Origin: a virus
DNA length: 42,133 nt
Virus record (IMG/VR): IMGVR_UViG_3300023176_000591
Location: 1 to 42,133 of that record
Reading direction: 5' to 3' (one strand)
The notes beneath the pieces were generated by a model. It saw only the letters and a program-made list of their open reading frames with translations. It was not told where the DNA came from and did not search any database. A program made the position numbers and the translations under genes. Below, piece by piece: positions 6,964-13,105 of the stretch (position 1 is its first letter; the number at the start of each line of letters is the position of its first letter).

Positions 6964-7187
6964 CAGTAAGAAGGTTCTCCTGGAACTCCGTCATCATAAG
7001 GCAAGTCGGGCATAATGTCAAGCAGCGGTTCCATCTCTTCTGTGATGGGTGCTGCTACAACAGCACTGCCGTCTTCACGACGAATTAAAAAGTATTCGCC
7101 GTGAGATTCAATACGTTCCATAATCTCGTCGAAGCGATCCTGAAACTCTTGTTCAGTAATCTCTGTCATTTGATCTGGATCCATCAT
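6963..7187 (-). CDS. Phd/YefM antitoxin-like small protein
   Basis: The 74-residue product shows the core pattern of Phd/YefM-type proteins: an N-terminal helix (QEFQDRFDEIMERI) followed by a short strand pair around EYFLIRREDGSAVVAAP, as in the family segment that carries a basic residue and 'pva-v-p'. An acidic proline-containing tail follows. The family consists of DNA-binding antitoxins that repress their own operon and neutralise a partner toxin. No toxin gene lies beside it; the neighbours are talC and an unrelated small gene, so if the assignment holds it is an orphan. The start at 7187 overlaps the talC stop (ATGA); ATG at 7184 or 7169 are alternatives. The similarity is by eye only. 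Confidence 0.5.
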   Translation of the reverse strand: MMDPDQMTEITEQEFQDRFDEIMERIESHGEYFLIRREDGSAVVAAPITEEMEPLLDIMPDLPYDDGVPGEPSY

Positions 7188-7828
7188 TTAATTGCTTGGA
7201 AATCTTTTTCGAAGATAGCGAGACCAGCATCCGTGAGAACATGATTGTACATCTTGTCAAACACAGCAGGTGGCAAGGTAACTACCTTAGCACCATACAG
7301 CAGGCAACGAGACACGTGGTGGACATCTCTCAAACTGGCAGCAAGCACCTGAGTCTTCATGCCTTGAGCACAATACAGACCAGCAATAGCACGTACCAGT
7401 TCAACACCACTGAAGGAGTTGTCATTCATCCTACCAACAAAGGGAGAGATGTACGTAGCACCTGCTTTAGCAGCCATGACTGCCTGAGCAGCACTAAAAC
7501 ACAGGGTAACATTGGTACTAACACCTTGAGCAGTAAGTTCTTTACATGCTTTTAAACCCTCTACAGTTAGAGGAAGTTTGATAGTAACGTTGTCAGCAAT
7601 ATCTCTATATTTAATAGCATGAGTAAGCATCTCGAAGCAAGATTCACCTTCTACTTCAGCAGAGATGCTTTCAAAAGCAAAGTTATTTGCTAGAGTTTTA
7701 ATAAATTCTACGTAATCACAACCTGCTTTTTTTACCAGGGTCGGATTAGTTGTAATACCATCTACCAAACCAGTCGAATACCGTTCGGCAATGGCATCAT
7801 AGTCGGCAGTGTCCAGAAAGATTTTCAT
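7184..7828 (-). CDS. talC: Transaldolase, TalC / fructose-6-phosphate aldolase type
   Basis: The 214-residue protein begins MKIFLDTADYDAI and has the short TalC form rather than the longer host TalB. Family landmarks are the T-T-N-P-T motif (residues 26-30), the Schiff-base lysine Lys84 in VTIKLPLT, and the STNVTLCFS strand. It moves a three-carbon unit between sugar phosphates in the pentose phosphate pathway. Cyanophages use it to push host carbon flow toward NADPH and ribose for nucleotide synthesis, consistent with zwf at the right edge of this window. The frame runs upstream through the tRNA-Pro gene; the start is set at ATG 7828, just after it. Confidence 0.95.
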   Translation of the reverse strand: MKIFLDTADYDAIAERYSTGLVDGITTNPTLVKKAGCDYVEFIKTLANNFAFESISAEVEGESCFEMLTHAIKYRDIADNVTIKLPLTVEGLKACKELTAQGVSTNVTLCFSAAQAVMAAKAGATYISPFVGRMNDNSFSGVELVRAIAGLYCAQGMKTQVLAASLRDVHHVSRCLLYGAKVVTLPPAVFDKMYNHVLTDAGLAIFEKDFQAIK

Positions 7829-7848
7829 TGTCGTGAGTATAGTGGACA

Positions 7849-7922
7849 TCGGGGCGACAGGATTCGAACCTACGACATCTCGCTCCCAAAGCGAGTGCTC
7901 TACCAAACTGAGCTACGCCCCG
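7849..7922 (-). tRNA. tRNA-Pro (anticodon TGG)
   Basis: A 74-nt cloverleaf: acceptor CGGGGCG with CGCCCCG, D-arm GCTC/GAGC, anticodon stem CTCGC/GCGAG around TTTGGGA, T-arm with TTCGAAT, discriminator A. CCA is not encoded. It lies directly upstream of talC and is probably processed from the same transcript. Confidence 0.95.
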
Positions 7923-7939
7923 ATGTGTCCATTATAAAC

Positions 7940-8188
7940 TCATCGTTCTTCAAAGTCAAGTCTCTTTACTTTACGTTGACGACGTGACTCTTGAAACTCC
8001 ATGTCTTGCTTACTAAGCAGCGGTTGCTTTTTTTCCCGTGGGTTCTGTATAATTTCCACTAGCGATAAGTTCTTCCCGCTTATACTTGTACCATGGATGC
8101 TCGTAAGATTCTCGCACTGGCAACTCTTCATCTTGGTAGGATGACTCTCTAACTGCTTCCCGCAGTTCTTGCATCTGATTACTAACAT
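7940..8188 (-). CDS. Small zinc-ribbon-like conserved protein, 82 residues
   Basis: Begins MLVIRCKNCGKQLESHPTKM and carries two cysteine pairs, CKNC (residues 6-9) and CQC (23-25), typical of a zinc ribbon. The C-terminal third is highly basic and ends RLDFEER. I recall similar small zinc-ribbon proteins, with the same ESHPTK-like spacer, in many cyanophages. The last 73 nt are read only in this frame, but the first 176 nt overlap the 75-residue gene at 8013-8240 in another frame on the same strand; both frames look protein-like. Function unknown; nucleic-acid binding is plausible given the zinc ribbon and basic tail. Confidence 0.7.
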   Translation of the reverse strand: MLVIRCKNCGKQLESHPTKMKSCQCENLTSIHGTSISGKNLSLVEIIQNPREKKQPLLSKQDMEFQESRRQRKVKRLDFEER

Positions 8189-8240
8189 GATTTAACTTCT
8201 CTTCAATCTCTTTTAGTTTTTGGATAAATTCGTTTGTCAT
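8013..8240 (-). CDS. Hypothetical coiled-coil protein, 75 residues, overlapping the zinc-ribbon gene
   Basis: The frame starts at ATG 8240, just after tRNA-Val, and encodes MTNEFIQKLKEIEEKLNHVS followed by more heptad-like helix, then HPWYKYKREELIASGNY and a short Lys/Ala tail. The N-terminal 50 residues should form a coiled coil. 176 of its 228 nt also encode the zinc-ribbon protein in a different frame. The N-terminal 52 nt are unique and still protein-like, so this is not simply a shadow. No ribosome site is obvious. Function unknown. Confidence 0.55.
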   Translation of the reverse strand: MTNEFIQKLKEIEEKLNHVSNQMQELREAVRESSYQDEELPVRESYEHPWYKYKREELIASGNYTEPTGKKATAA

Positions 8241-8257
8241 GTAGTATTTATGGACAA

Positions 8258-8329
8258 TGGGTGATGAGGGATTCGAACCCCCGACTGCCTCCGTGTAAAG
8301 GAGGAACTCTACCGCTGAGTTAATCACCC
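8258..8329 (-). tRNA. tRNA-Val (anticodon TAC)
   Basis: Cloverleaf of 72 nt: acceptor GGGTGAT with ATCACCC, anticodon stem CCTCC/GGAGG around TTTACAC, T-arm GGGGG/CCCTC with one mismatch-tolerant pair and TTCGAAT loop. Third of the tRNA cluster read from the promoter at 8499-8527. No encoded CCA. Confidence 0.94.
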
Positions 8330-8331
8330 GA

Positions 8332-8404
8332 CTCCTCCACCTGGGCTCGAACCAGGGACATTCTGATTAACAGTCAGACGCTCTACCGACTGAGCTATAG
8401 AGGA
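8332..8404 (-). tRNA. tRNA-Asn (anticodon GTT)
   Basis: Cloverleaf of 73 nt: acceptor TCCTCTA with TGGAGGA (one G-T pair), D-arm GCTC/GAGC, anticodon stem TCTGA/TCAGA around CTGTTAA, T-arm CCTGG/CCAGG with TTCGAGC. Only 2 nt separate it from tRNA-Val. Confidence 0.95.
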
Positions 8405-8411
8405 ATGGGCA

Positions 8412-8484
8412 CGGGACAGGTTGGGGTCGAACCAACGACCGACTGCTTAGAAGGCAGTTGCTCTATCCACTGAGCTACTGTCCC
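8412..8484 (-). tRNA. tRNA-Arg (anticodon TCT)
   Basis: Cloverleaf of 73 nt: acceptor GGGACAG with CTGTCCC, anticodon stem ACTGC/GCAGT around CTTCTAA, T-arm GTTGG/CCAAC with TTCGACC. First tRNA after the sigma70-type promoter; the predicted transcript would begin only a few bases upstream. Confidence 0.95.
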
Positions 8485-8498
8485 GTGAAGACCCTCAT

Positions 8499-8527
8499 AT
8501 TATAGAGGGTTTTCTGTTAGATGTCAA
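8499..8527 (-). promoter_or_regulatory. Consensus sigma70 promoter for the tRNA cluster
   Basis: On the minus strand TTGACA (8522-8527) and TATAAT (8499-8504) match the bacterial consensus exactly with a 17-nt spacer (8505-8521). Transcription would start near 8492, immediately before tRNA-Arg. The -35 box overlaps the stop of the lysozyme-like gene. An inverted repeat (ACCCTC/GAGGGT, 8491-8510) surrounds the -10 box. Confidence 0.88.
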
Positions 8528-9126
8528 GCTAAGATCATCTTTTTAGTGTAATCATAAGCATAATGCTCACGATATCCTTTAATGCCCCATCCTAACCAGT
8601 AGTAAGCAGGGACCATATATTGAGAGACTGTCTTACCAGGACCCTCAAACTCAGGAAGATAACGTTGGAATACAGATTCGTTGATCATGTATGCCGTTTG
8701 TCCCTCTAGTGAAGAAGGATCGTAACCATACTTGACGGCAAACTTACCAAGATTATTGTAGCGACCTATTGAGGTCCACTGAATAAGACCATACCCCCCG
8801 CTATAGCAACGGTCGTAAGGAACTCTAGCCCCTCCCTCGCAAATGTTGGGAATGAAGTTGCTTTCCGATTTAATGTTTCCCAGAATCGTAGCAAGAGCAT
8901 TACGATCTGAAATTCTGGTTTTTTCTTGGAGTTGTTGTAAGACATACTTCTCGTTTGTTGAGCAGGTGGGACAAGTCCAAGTCTTGTTGTCCACCTCAAG
9001 AACGATTGCCTTGTCTTCGTTGACGCTGACATCAACAGTGGGGGGAGCGTCAATCTGACCGATGGTCGGGTAAGCACATGCTGACCCACCTAGTAGCGCC
9101 GTAAGCGCCAAAGTTCGTTTCATCAT
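8524..9126 (-). CDS. Secreted lysozyme-like protein (phage tail lysozyme domain)
   Basis: The 200-residue product begins MMKRTLALTALLGGSACAYP, a signal peptide with cleavage likely after ACA; a lipoprotein cysteine at 17 is a weaker alternative. Residues 60-200 resemble the phage tail lysozyme domain: ATILGNIKSESNF with a catalytic-type Glu, then SGGYGLIQWTSIGRY, and a helical tail with aromatic residues. Such domains cut peptidoglycan. The signal peptide means the protein would be exported, as for a lysis enzyme or a cell-wall-acting protein, rather than built only into the tail. Four cysteines in the mature part suit the periplasm. A CTAAATAG late-type promoter sits 20 nt upstream. Confidence 0.7.
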   Translation of the reverse strand: MMKRTLALTALLGGSACAYPTIGQIDAPPTVDVSVNEDKAIVLEVDNKTWTCPTCSTNEKYVLQQLQEKTRISDRNALATILGNIKSESNFIPNICEGGARVPYDRCYSGGYGLIQWTSIGRYNNLGKFAVKYGYDPSSLEGQTAYMINESVFQRYLPEFEGPGKTVSQYMVPAYYWLGWGIKGYREHYAYDYTKKMILA

Positions 9127-9145
9127 AAGTATTTCAGAACACGAC

Positions 9146-9153
9146 CTATTTAG
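9146..9153 (-). promoter_or_regulatory. Late-type promoter variant before the lysozyme-like gene
   Basis: Minus strand CTAAATAG, 20 nt upstream of ATG 9126. It belongs to the CTAAATA group found in front of several structural genes in this window. Confidence 0.5.
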
Positions 9154-9159
9154 TATACC

Positions 9160-9384
9160 ATGAACCTCCTCCTCCGTCCACTGGACGATCCAAATAGTGT
9201 CACATGGTCCATCATCTGGTGTATGATCATCCTTTTAGCAGGGGTTGCTTACTACATATATACCATTATGACTTTAGCATACAAGGAGTTAGAAGATGGG
9301 AGCGATGACACCCCCGAGTCGGAAGAGTTGCTACAACTTCCGAGTAGTGGAGATCAACAGAGTTCTGGACGGAGACACGATTGA
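9160..9384 (+). CDS. Small single-span membrane protein, overlaps the nuclease gene (copy A)
   Basis: The 74-residue protein begins MNLLLRPLDD, has one membrane helix at about residues 15-38 and an acidic, Gln/Ser-rich cytoplasmic tail. The last 89 nt overlap the start of the nuclease gene in another frame. A near copy with the same arrangement lies at 40507-40716; there a G-to-T change ends the protein five residues earlier. The repeated gene pair, and the way the two copies differ, support both frames being real. Function unknown. It could anchor or regulate the nuclease. Confidence 0.7.
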   Translation: MNLLLRPLDDPNSVTWSIIWCMIILLAGVAYYIYTIMTLAYKELEDGSDDTPESEELLQLPSSGDQQSSGRRHD

Positions 9385-9757
9385 TGTCACCATTGATCTC
9401 GGTTTTGATCTTTATAAAAAAGAAAGAGTTAGAGTTGCTGGAGTCGATACGCCAGAAAAACGAACTAAGGACCTTGAAGAGAAAGCATTGGGATACGATG
9501 CCACCAACTGGCTTAAGGACAAGCTTGAAGGTGCTATTAATGGCGACGATGAGCTTAGTGTTAGGACTGAGCTTGTTGGCGGTGTTGGCAAATACGGTAG
9601 ACTTCTCGGGTGGTTATACATCGGAGACGCTGAACTCTCCCTCAACGAACAAATGATCACAGAAGGTTATGCTTGGGCATATGATGGTGGCACTAAGCAA
9701 AAGGACTTTGAAGAGTTAAGAGAGATTCGTAGAGCACATGGGACACTGGTTGAATAA
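9296..9757 (+). CDS. Staphylococcal-nuclease-like (thermonuclease) protein, copy A
   Basis: The 153-residue product has the SNase fold signature: LDGDTIDV with Asp25/Asp27 (calcium site), R46-V-A-G-V-D51-T-P-E54 (the RxxGxDxPE catalytic motif) and the second catalytic-type Arg102 in KYGRLLGW. The family cuts DNA and RNA with Ca2+. No signal peptide, so it acts inside the infected cell or on packaged DNA. AAGGAG 7 nt before ATG 9296 sets the start. A second copy, differing at about a dozen residues, lies on the opposite strand at 40122-40580. Possible roles are host DNA degradation, recycling of nucleotides, or a late packaging step; none is proven by the sequence. Confidence 0.9.
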   Translation: MGAMTPPSRKSCYNFRVVEINRVLDGDTIDVTIDLGFDLYKKERVRVAGVDTPEKRTKDLEEKALGYDATNWLKDKLEGAINGDDELSVRTELVGGVGKYGRLLGWLYIGDAELSLNEQMITEGYAWAYDGGTKQKDFEELREIRRAHGTLVE

Positions 9758-9760
9758 ATA
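9753..9760 (+). promoter_or_regulatory. Possible late-type promoter for the secreted-protein genes
   Basis: Plus strand AATAAATA overlaps the stop of the nuclease gene and lies 25 nt before ATG 9785. It matches seven of eight bases of TATAAATA. Confidence 0.4.
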
Positions 9761-9784
9761 TCTTTAGTGTTTAAATCCCAAGTT

Positions 9785-10243
9785 ATGAAAAAAGCATTTA
9801 TTGCTTTTGGAATGTTACTGATGACCACTACAGCAGCAAATGCTGGTGGACTTGTATCAAAACATACTTCTTCAGTTCAACTGACTGTTGATGCTGCTCG
9901 CTCTACTGCTGTAAGAATCGGTGGCAGTTATTCTGCTTCTGGTTCTAACATCTCGGTCACCACAATGGGTGGTGCTACCTCTGGTGCTGGCACATACACT
10001 GTCAATACTGCTGGTAACGACTGGTCGTTGACTGAAACATATAATGCAGCAGATAGTGTTCCTGCATCTGCTGTTAGCACAGGTGATGTTCCCAACTTCG
10101 GTAACCTTACCTCTTATGCTGCTGGCACTGCTGGTTCTCTGGCAGGTACGGTTGATAGAAGTCATGCTATTACTCTGACTGCTGGTGGTGCAGGTTCATC
10201 TGCTACAGGACAATTCGTTACTGAAATTACCGTCATCGACTGA
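9785..10243 (+). CDS. Secreted protein of unknown function, 152 residues
   Basis: Starts MKKAFIAFGMLLMTTTAANA, a standard Sec signal peptide cleaved after ANA (about residue 20). The mature protein begins GGLVSKHTSS and is made almost wholly of Ser, Thr, Gly, Ala and Val in alternating patterns, pointing to a beta-rich extracellular or outer-membrane protein. There is no cysteine or membrane helix. The frame opens 18 nt earlier at 9767; the signal peptide sets the start at ATG 9785. It is first of three plus-strand genes for exported proteins. No family recognised. Confidence 0.65.
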   Translation: MKKAFIAFGMLLMTTTAANAGGLVSKHTSSVQLTVDAARSTAVRIGGSYSASGSNISVTTMGGATSGAGTYTVNTAGNDWSLTETYNAADSVPASAVSTGDVPNFGNLTSYAAGTAGSLAGTVDRSHAITLTAGGAGSSATGQFVTEITVID

Positions 10244-10254
10244 GACTATATAAT

Positions 10255-10689
10255 ATGAATAGATTATTAGAAGCAGTCGGTCTCGGACTGGTTCTTGGTG
10301 CCTTACACGGGGCTGCTCAGGCAGTCCCCGTGGTTCCTAACTTTACCCAAGGCTCCATGACCAGCCACACAGAGACAACACAAAAAATTACAGAGACCAT
10401 CAACTCGATGGACTATAACACAGGGTATCAATACTCTGTGACAGGGAGTGGAATTTCAGCATCAGGTTCTTTACAACCAGGAACAGGTGCTAACAATGTA
10501 ACGATAGACGGAGTGACTTCAACATGGACAGGAATCAATACAAGACCAAACTTTACACAGACGACACCAGGGGGAGCGTTTCAGTTCACAGAAACGTATC
10601 AAGGTCCAGGTCTCAGCAATCAAACAATAATTCAAAGGACCACCGAGGTCACAAGCATAACCGACACTACCTCTATCTTCTCGCAGTAG
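10255..10689 (+). CDS. Secreted protein of unknown function, 144 residues
   Basis: Begins MNRLLEAVGLGLVLGALHGA with a signal peptide ending near AQA (residue 23). The mature part starts VPVVPNFTQG and is Thr/Ser/Gly-rich with regular TETTQ and TQTTPG elements, suggesting beta structure. It follows the previous secreted gene by 11 nt. The last 166 nt overlap the next frame if that gene starts at its first ATG. Function unknown; the composition is like small surface-exposed proteins. Confidence 0.65.
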   Translation: MNRLLEAVGLGLVLGALHGAAQAVPVVPNFTQGSMTSHTETTQKITETINSMDYNTGYQYSVTGSGISASGSLQPGTGANNVTIDGVTSTWTGINTRPNFTQTTPGGAFQFTETYQGPGLSNQTIIQRTTEVTSITDTTSIFSQ

Positions 10690-11408
10690 GTATCAATCTT
10701 GCTTTCCCAATTCAAGCATACGCTGAAGTCGGGGGTGTTAGTGCTACAGCTGCTCCCGTTGCTAATTCTTCAGGCTCTGTTACAAATCAGGCAATCCAAG
10801 TTTTACAAGGACCCTACATTACAAACACCTATGGGGCTGGGATCCAGTGCCAAGGTCCAACCCTAAACTTCACACCTTATGTAACTGGAAGTGCATCTGC
10901 TACCAAACCATACGAACCATATTATTATGATCCTGTGTATGATATGCGGGATCTCGATGAGGATGGTGCCCCTGATAATCCTGGGTCTGTTTTGTATCGT
11001 GTTCCTGTAAGGACTGGTCAGAAAGATAACTACAACCTGGGTGTAGGTTTCTCTGCTACTTGGTCTCGTCCTCTCGATAAGAAGTTGCAGGATCAATGTA
11101 AAGAAGCAGCTGCTGCTAACATCGCTTTGATGCAACAGCAAACTGCTAACAAGAGATTAGATTTTGAGATTGCCAGACTCAAGAATTGTGGTGAGTTAAT
11201 TCAAAAAGGAATCATGTTCCACCCCAAGAGTCCTTACTATAAAGTGTGTGCTGATGTAGTGGTTATGAATAAGAACAAGATTGCTCCCCACAGGCATACT
11301 ATCCCTTCGGCTTCAGCACCTTCTTCAAAGCCCGAATCGCCTCTGTCCTCTCGCGCTGAAGATCTCGGCGCTCCGTTACAGACAGGACGGGAACAGACTT
11401 CCCCCTGA
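10524..11408 (+). CDS. Exported protein of unknown function, start uncertain
   Basis: The frame encodes 294 residues from ATG 10524. A hydrophobic signal-like stretch (YLLAVGINLAFPIQAYA) lies at residues 50-67, unusually far in; no in-frame ATG, GTG or TTG is closer, so either the long N terminus is real, a rare start codon is used, or the ribosome shifts from the upstream gene. The mature part begins EVGGVSATAAPV, has a Tyr/Pro/Asp-rich middle (residues 130-165), a helix with Gln/Ala repeats (about 185-215) and cysteines at 192, 222 and 242. The last 110 nt are antisense to the gene at 11299-12090. Function unknown. Confidence 0.55.
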   Translation: MDRNQYKTKLYTDDTRGSVSVHRNVSRSRSQQSNNNSKDHRGHKHNRHYLYLLAVGINLAFPIQAYAEVGGVSATAAPVANSSGSVTNQAIQVLQGPYITNTYGAGIQCQGPTLNFTPYVTGSASATKPYEPYYYDPVYDMRDLDEDGAPDNPGSVLYRVPVRTGQKDNYNLGVGFSATWSRPLDKKLQDQCKEAAAANIALMQQQTANKRLDFEIARLKNCGELIQKGIMFHPKSPYYKVCADVVVMNKNKIAPHRHTIPSASAPSSKPESPLSSRAEDLGAPLQTGREQTSP

Positions 11409-12090
11409 TAGCAGCAATCTTCTTCATTACTTTCTTAACCGTTGGTTTGATAACCTTTAGTAGGATATCTGCCAGCGGTTTTGCCATAAGTGCTGATGCT
11501 GTAGCAACAACAGCAATCGTAGCAGTCGTAGTGACCACACCAGGAGCAGGAAGACCAGCAACAATCTGTTGAGGAATAGGCACTGCTTCTGTTATCTGAA
11601 CACACTCATTACCTATGAGTTTATATTCAGTAACCTTCTTTCGGAAACCTTCTACATATGTTCCAACAGGTTCCTTTGCTTCCTGTGCTGGTGTGGGGCA
11701 ATCTACCTTGGCAGTAGTAGGTGGTGCTGCCTGGGGTACTTCTACTTGTCCTGGTGGTTCTGGTTTTTCTTTTCGTCTGGTATCAACTCCAGCAGGAGCA
11801 GTAGGAATTATCTGCTCTGGTTCAAAATTGATAGGATTATAACTTGGGATACCAGAATCGCAGTAAGTAACCAATCCTCTCTCGTCATCACTTCCGAGAG
11901 TTTTGGAGTTGTTGTTTGCTTCGTGGGCTTCGACACAACCAGGCACATCAACAATAGGCACACCAATATTTACTGTTACAGGTGGTGCTAGTGGTACAGA
12001 CGTATAGTTTTCTGAAGATGTTACGACCTGTGGAATATCAATCTCCCTGATGTTAATATTGGGTGATACAATTTCAGGAATTTCAGGCAT
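11299..12090 (-). CDS. Membrane-anchored proline-rich protein, 263 residues
   Basis: Begins MPEIPEIVSPNINIREIDIP. The first 180 residues are Pro/Val/Glu-rich with few long hydrophobic runs and four Cys. A hydrophobic segment at about residues 184-210 (VVTTTATIAVVATASALM) could span the membrane and is followed by a very basic C-terminal tail. The layout suggests an anchored protein with a long extended outer part; a virion-associated role is also possible. The 3' end overlaps the opposing secreted-protein gene by 110 nt. It is coupled to the upstream 38-residue gene by TGATG. Not recognised. Confidence 0.6.
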   Translation of the reverse strand: MPEIPEIVSPNINIREIDIPQVVTSSENYTSVPLAPPVTVNIGVPIVDVPGCVEAHEANNNSKTLGSDDERGLVTYCDSGIPSYNPINFEPEQIIPTAPAGVDTRRKEKPEPPGQVEVPQAAPPTTAKVDCPTPAQEAKEPVGTYVEGFRKKVTEYKLIGNECVQITEAVPIPQQIVAGLPAPGVVTTTATIAVVATASALMAKPLADILLKVIKPTVKKVMKKIAAIRGKSVPVLSVTERRDLQRERTEAIRALKKVLKPKG

Positions 12091-12206
12091 CAGTCATCTT
12101 TGAATAAATTAGAAATCGCAGTGAAAACTGAATGAAATGCTACGTAAAGAAAGAAAGTTTCAGTTGCTTCTTTCTTTGCTTTCTTTTTATATGTACTTTG
12201 TGACAT
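12090..12206 (-). CDS. 38-residue membrane peptide
   Basis: The frame encodes MSQSTYKKKAKKEATETFFL and continues with a weakly hydrophobic helix (YVAFHSVFTAISNLF) and KDD. The basic N terminus and single amphipathic or membrane helix resemble small membrane-active phage peptides. Its stop shares a base with the next ATG. A TTAAATAG promoter-like element lies 24 nt upstream. Function unknown. Confidence 0.5.
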   Translation of the reverse strand: MSQSTYKKKAKKEATETFFLYVAFHSVFTAISNLFKDD

Positions 12207-12229
12207 GATAATAAATTCGTATTACATTA

Positions 12230-12237
12230 CTATTTAA
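12230..12237 (-). promoter_or_regulatory. Late-type promoter variant before the 38-residue peptide
   Basis: Minus strand TTAAATAG, overlapping the stop codon of the upstream gene and 24 nt before ATG 12206. One base differs from the CTAAATAG form seen elsewhere. Confidence 0.4.
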
Positions 12238-12872
12238 CAATCATTGAATACTTGACCAACTTGTGACCCTGCTTCAGATCCAATCTTCTGACCTAAGAGC
12301 AATGCCCAACCGCCTGCCAACCATCCGATGTATGGGATGTTGACAACAGCAGGAACAATAGCACCAGCGGCAACAGCACTACCTGCCATTGCACCTTGTG
12401 TGCGTGCTCCAGCGTCCGCCACTATGCACTCTACGTCTTTTGCAGACTTTCCCTCGGCGTCTACAGCACCACCCCCTAGGTTTCTAGCACCCTCTCTGGT
12501 GTATTGGTCACGACGATACTCATTGCGATTTGTAGTACCACCACCAAATAAACCTCGCTTCTCTTGCTCCAAGCGTAAAGATTTTTCAGACTCTAAAACT
12601 TTAGGGTCATCGGCACGAAACTCAATCTCGTATCCATCCTTACCAGCTTTGATTTTGTATGATGAATATGGACCGTAAGGGATATTGATAGTAGGAGGTT
12701 GATGCACAGATTCCTGTGGTCTAATAATATAACCTAGAAGTCCAATGTGAGATACACCCACCAGGGCACCTAATGCCAACGCTGCCACCTTCATGGGTGA
12801 TCTTTTCTTTGTTGGAGTTTCCATTGGTAGTTTCTCGGTAGGTGTTACATTAGACTTCCAGGGTAGTTTCAT
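12234..12872 (-). CDS. Membrane protein with N-terminal anchor and glycine-zipper C terminus, 212 residues
   Basis: Begins MKLPWKSNVTPTEKLPMETP; a membrane helix lies at about residues 28-50 (VAALALGALVGVSHIGLLGYII). The middle is hydrophilic, with a charged helix (residues 85-130). The last 55 residues are rich in small residues in a G-x-x-x-G/A pattern, like glycine-zipper segments that pack in membranes. Such shapes occur in pore-forming or tail-associated proteins; no specific family is recognised. Its start overlaps the stop of the upstream 78-residue gene by 4 nt. Confidence 0.6.
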   Translation of the reverse strand: MKLPWKSNVTPTEKLPMETPTKKRSPMKVAALALGALVGVSHIGLLGYIIRPQESVHQPPTINIPYGPYSSYKIKAGKDGYEIEFRADDPKVLESEKSLRLEQEKRGLFGGGTTNRNEYRRDQYTREGARNLGGGAVDAEGKSAKDVECIVADAGARTQGAMAGSAVAAGAIVPAVVNIPYIGWLAGGWALLLGQKIGSEAGSQVGQVFNDC

Positions 12873-13105
12873 GGCATTGGTAGAGCAGGACCAGTTGTTT
12901 TAGGTAACTCAGGAACTTCAGGCATTGCAGCATCAAGCATACCAGGAAGTGCTTCAGTGATTGCTGCAGTAGCAGCCTTCGTGACATTCTCTCTAGCAGT
13001 TTCGATAAGTGTATCTTTGTTTAGCAAAAGATAAGCACCACCTCCGATCAGACCAAGAGAGGTCAGACCAGATAGCAGTGCTACAACGTTAATCAGTTTT
13101 TGCAT
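12869..13105 (-). CDS. Small single-span membrane protein, 78 residues
   Basis: Begins MQKLINVVALLSGLTSLGLI; one helix spans residues 4-28, followed by an amphipathic Ala-rich region and a Pro-rich end. The frame opens upstream to 13132, but ATG 13105 leaves only a 17-nt overlap with the upstream gene and gives a natural N-terminal anchor. It is one of five membrane proteins in a row. Function unknown. Confidence 0.6.
   Translation of the reverse strand: MQKLINVVALLSGLTSLGLIGGGAYLLLNKDTLIETARENVTKAATAAITEALPGMLDAAMPEVPELPKTTGPALPMP

Larger units (their letters stand above)
9160..9757 (+). repeat. Inverted duplication, copy A (pairs with 40122-40716)
   Basis: About 600 nt with two overlapping genes that recur in inverted orientation at the right end. 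A block of 46 nt is identical (9321-9366 with 40510-40555 reversed); outside it the copies differ mostly at third codon positions. Confidence 0.9.

Noticed and set aside
8244-8251. CATAAATA before the 75-residue gene as a late promoter
   Set aside because: It ends 4 nt before the start codon, so transcription would begin inside the gene.
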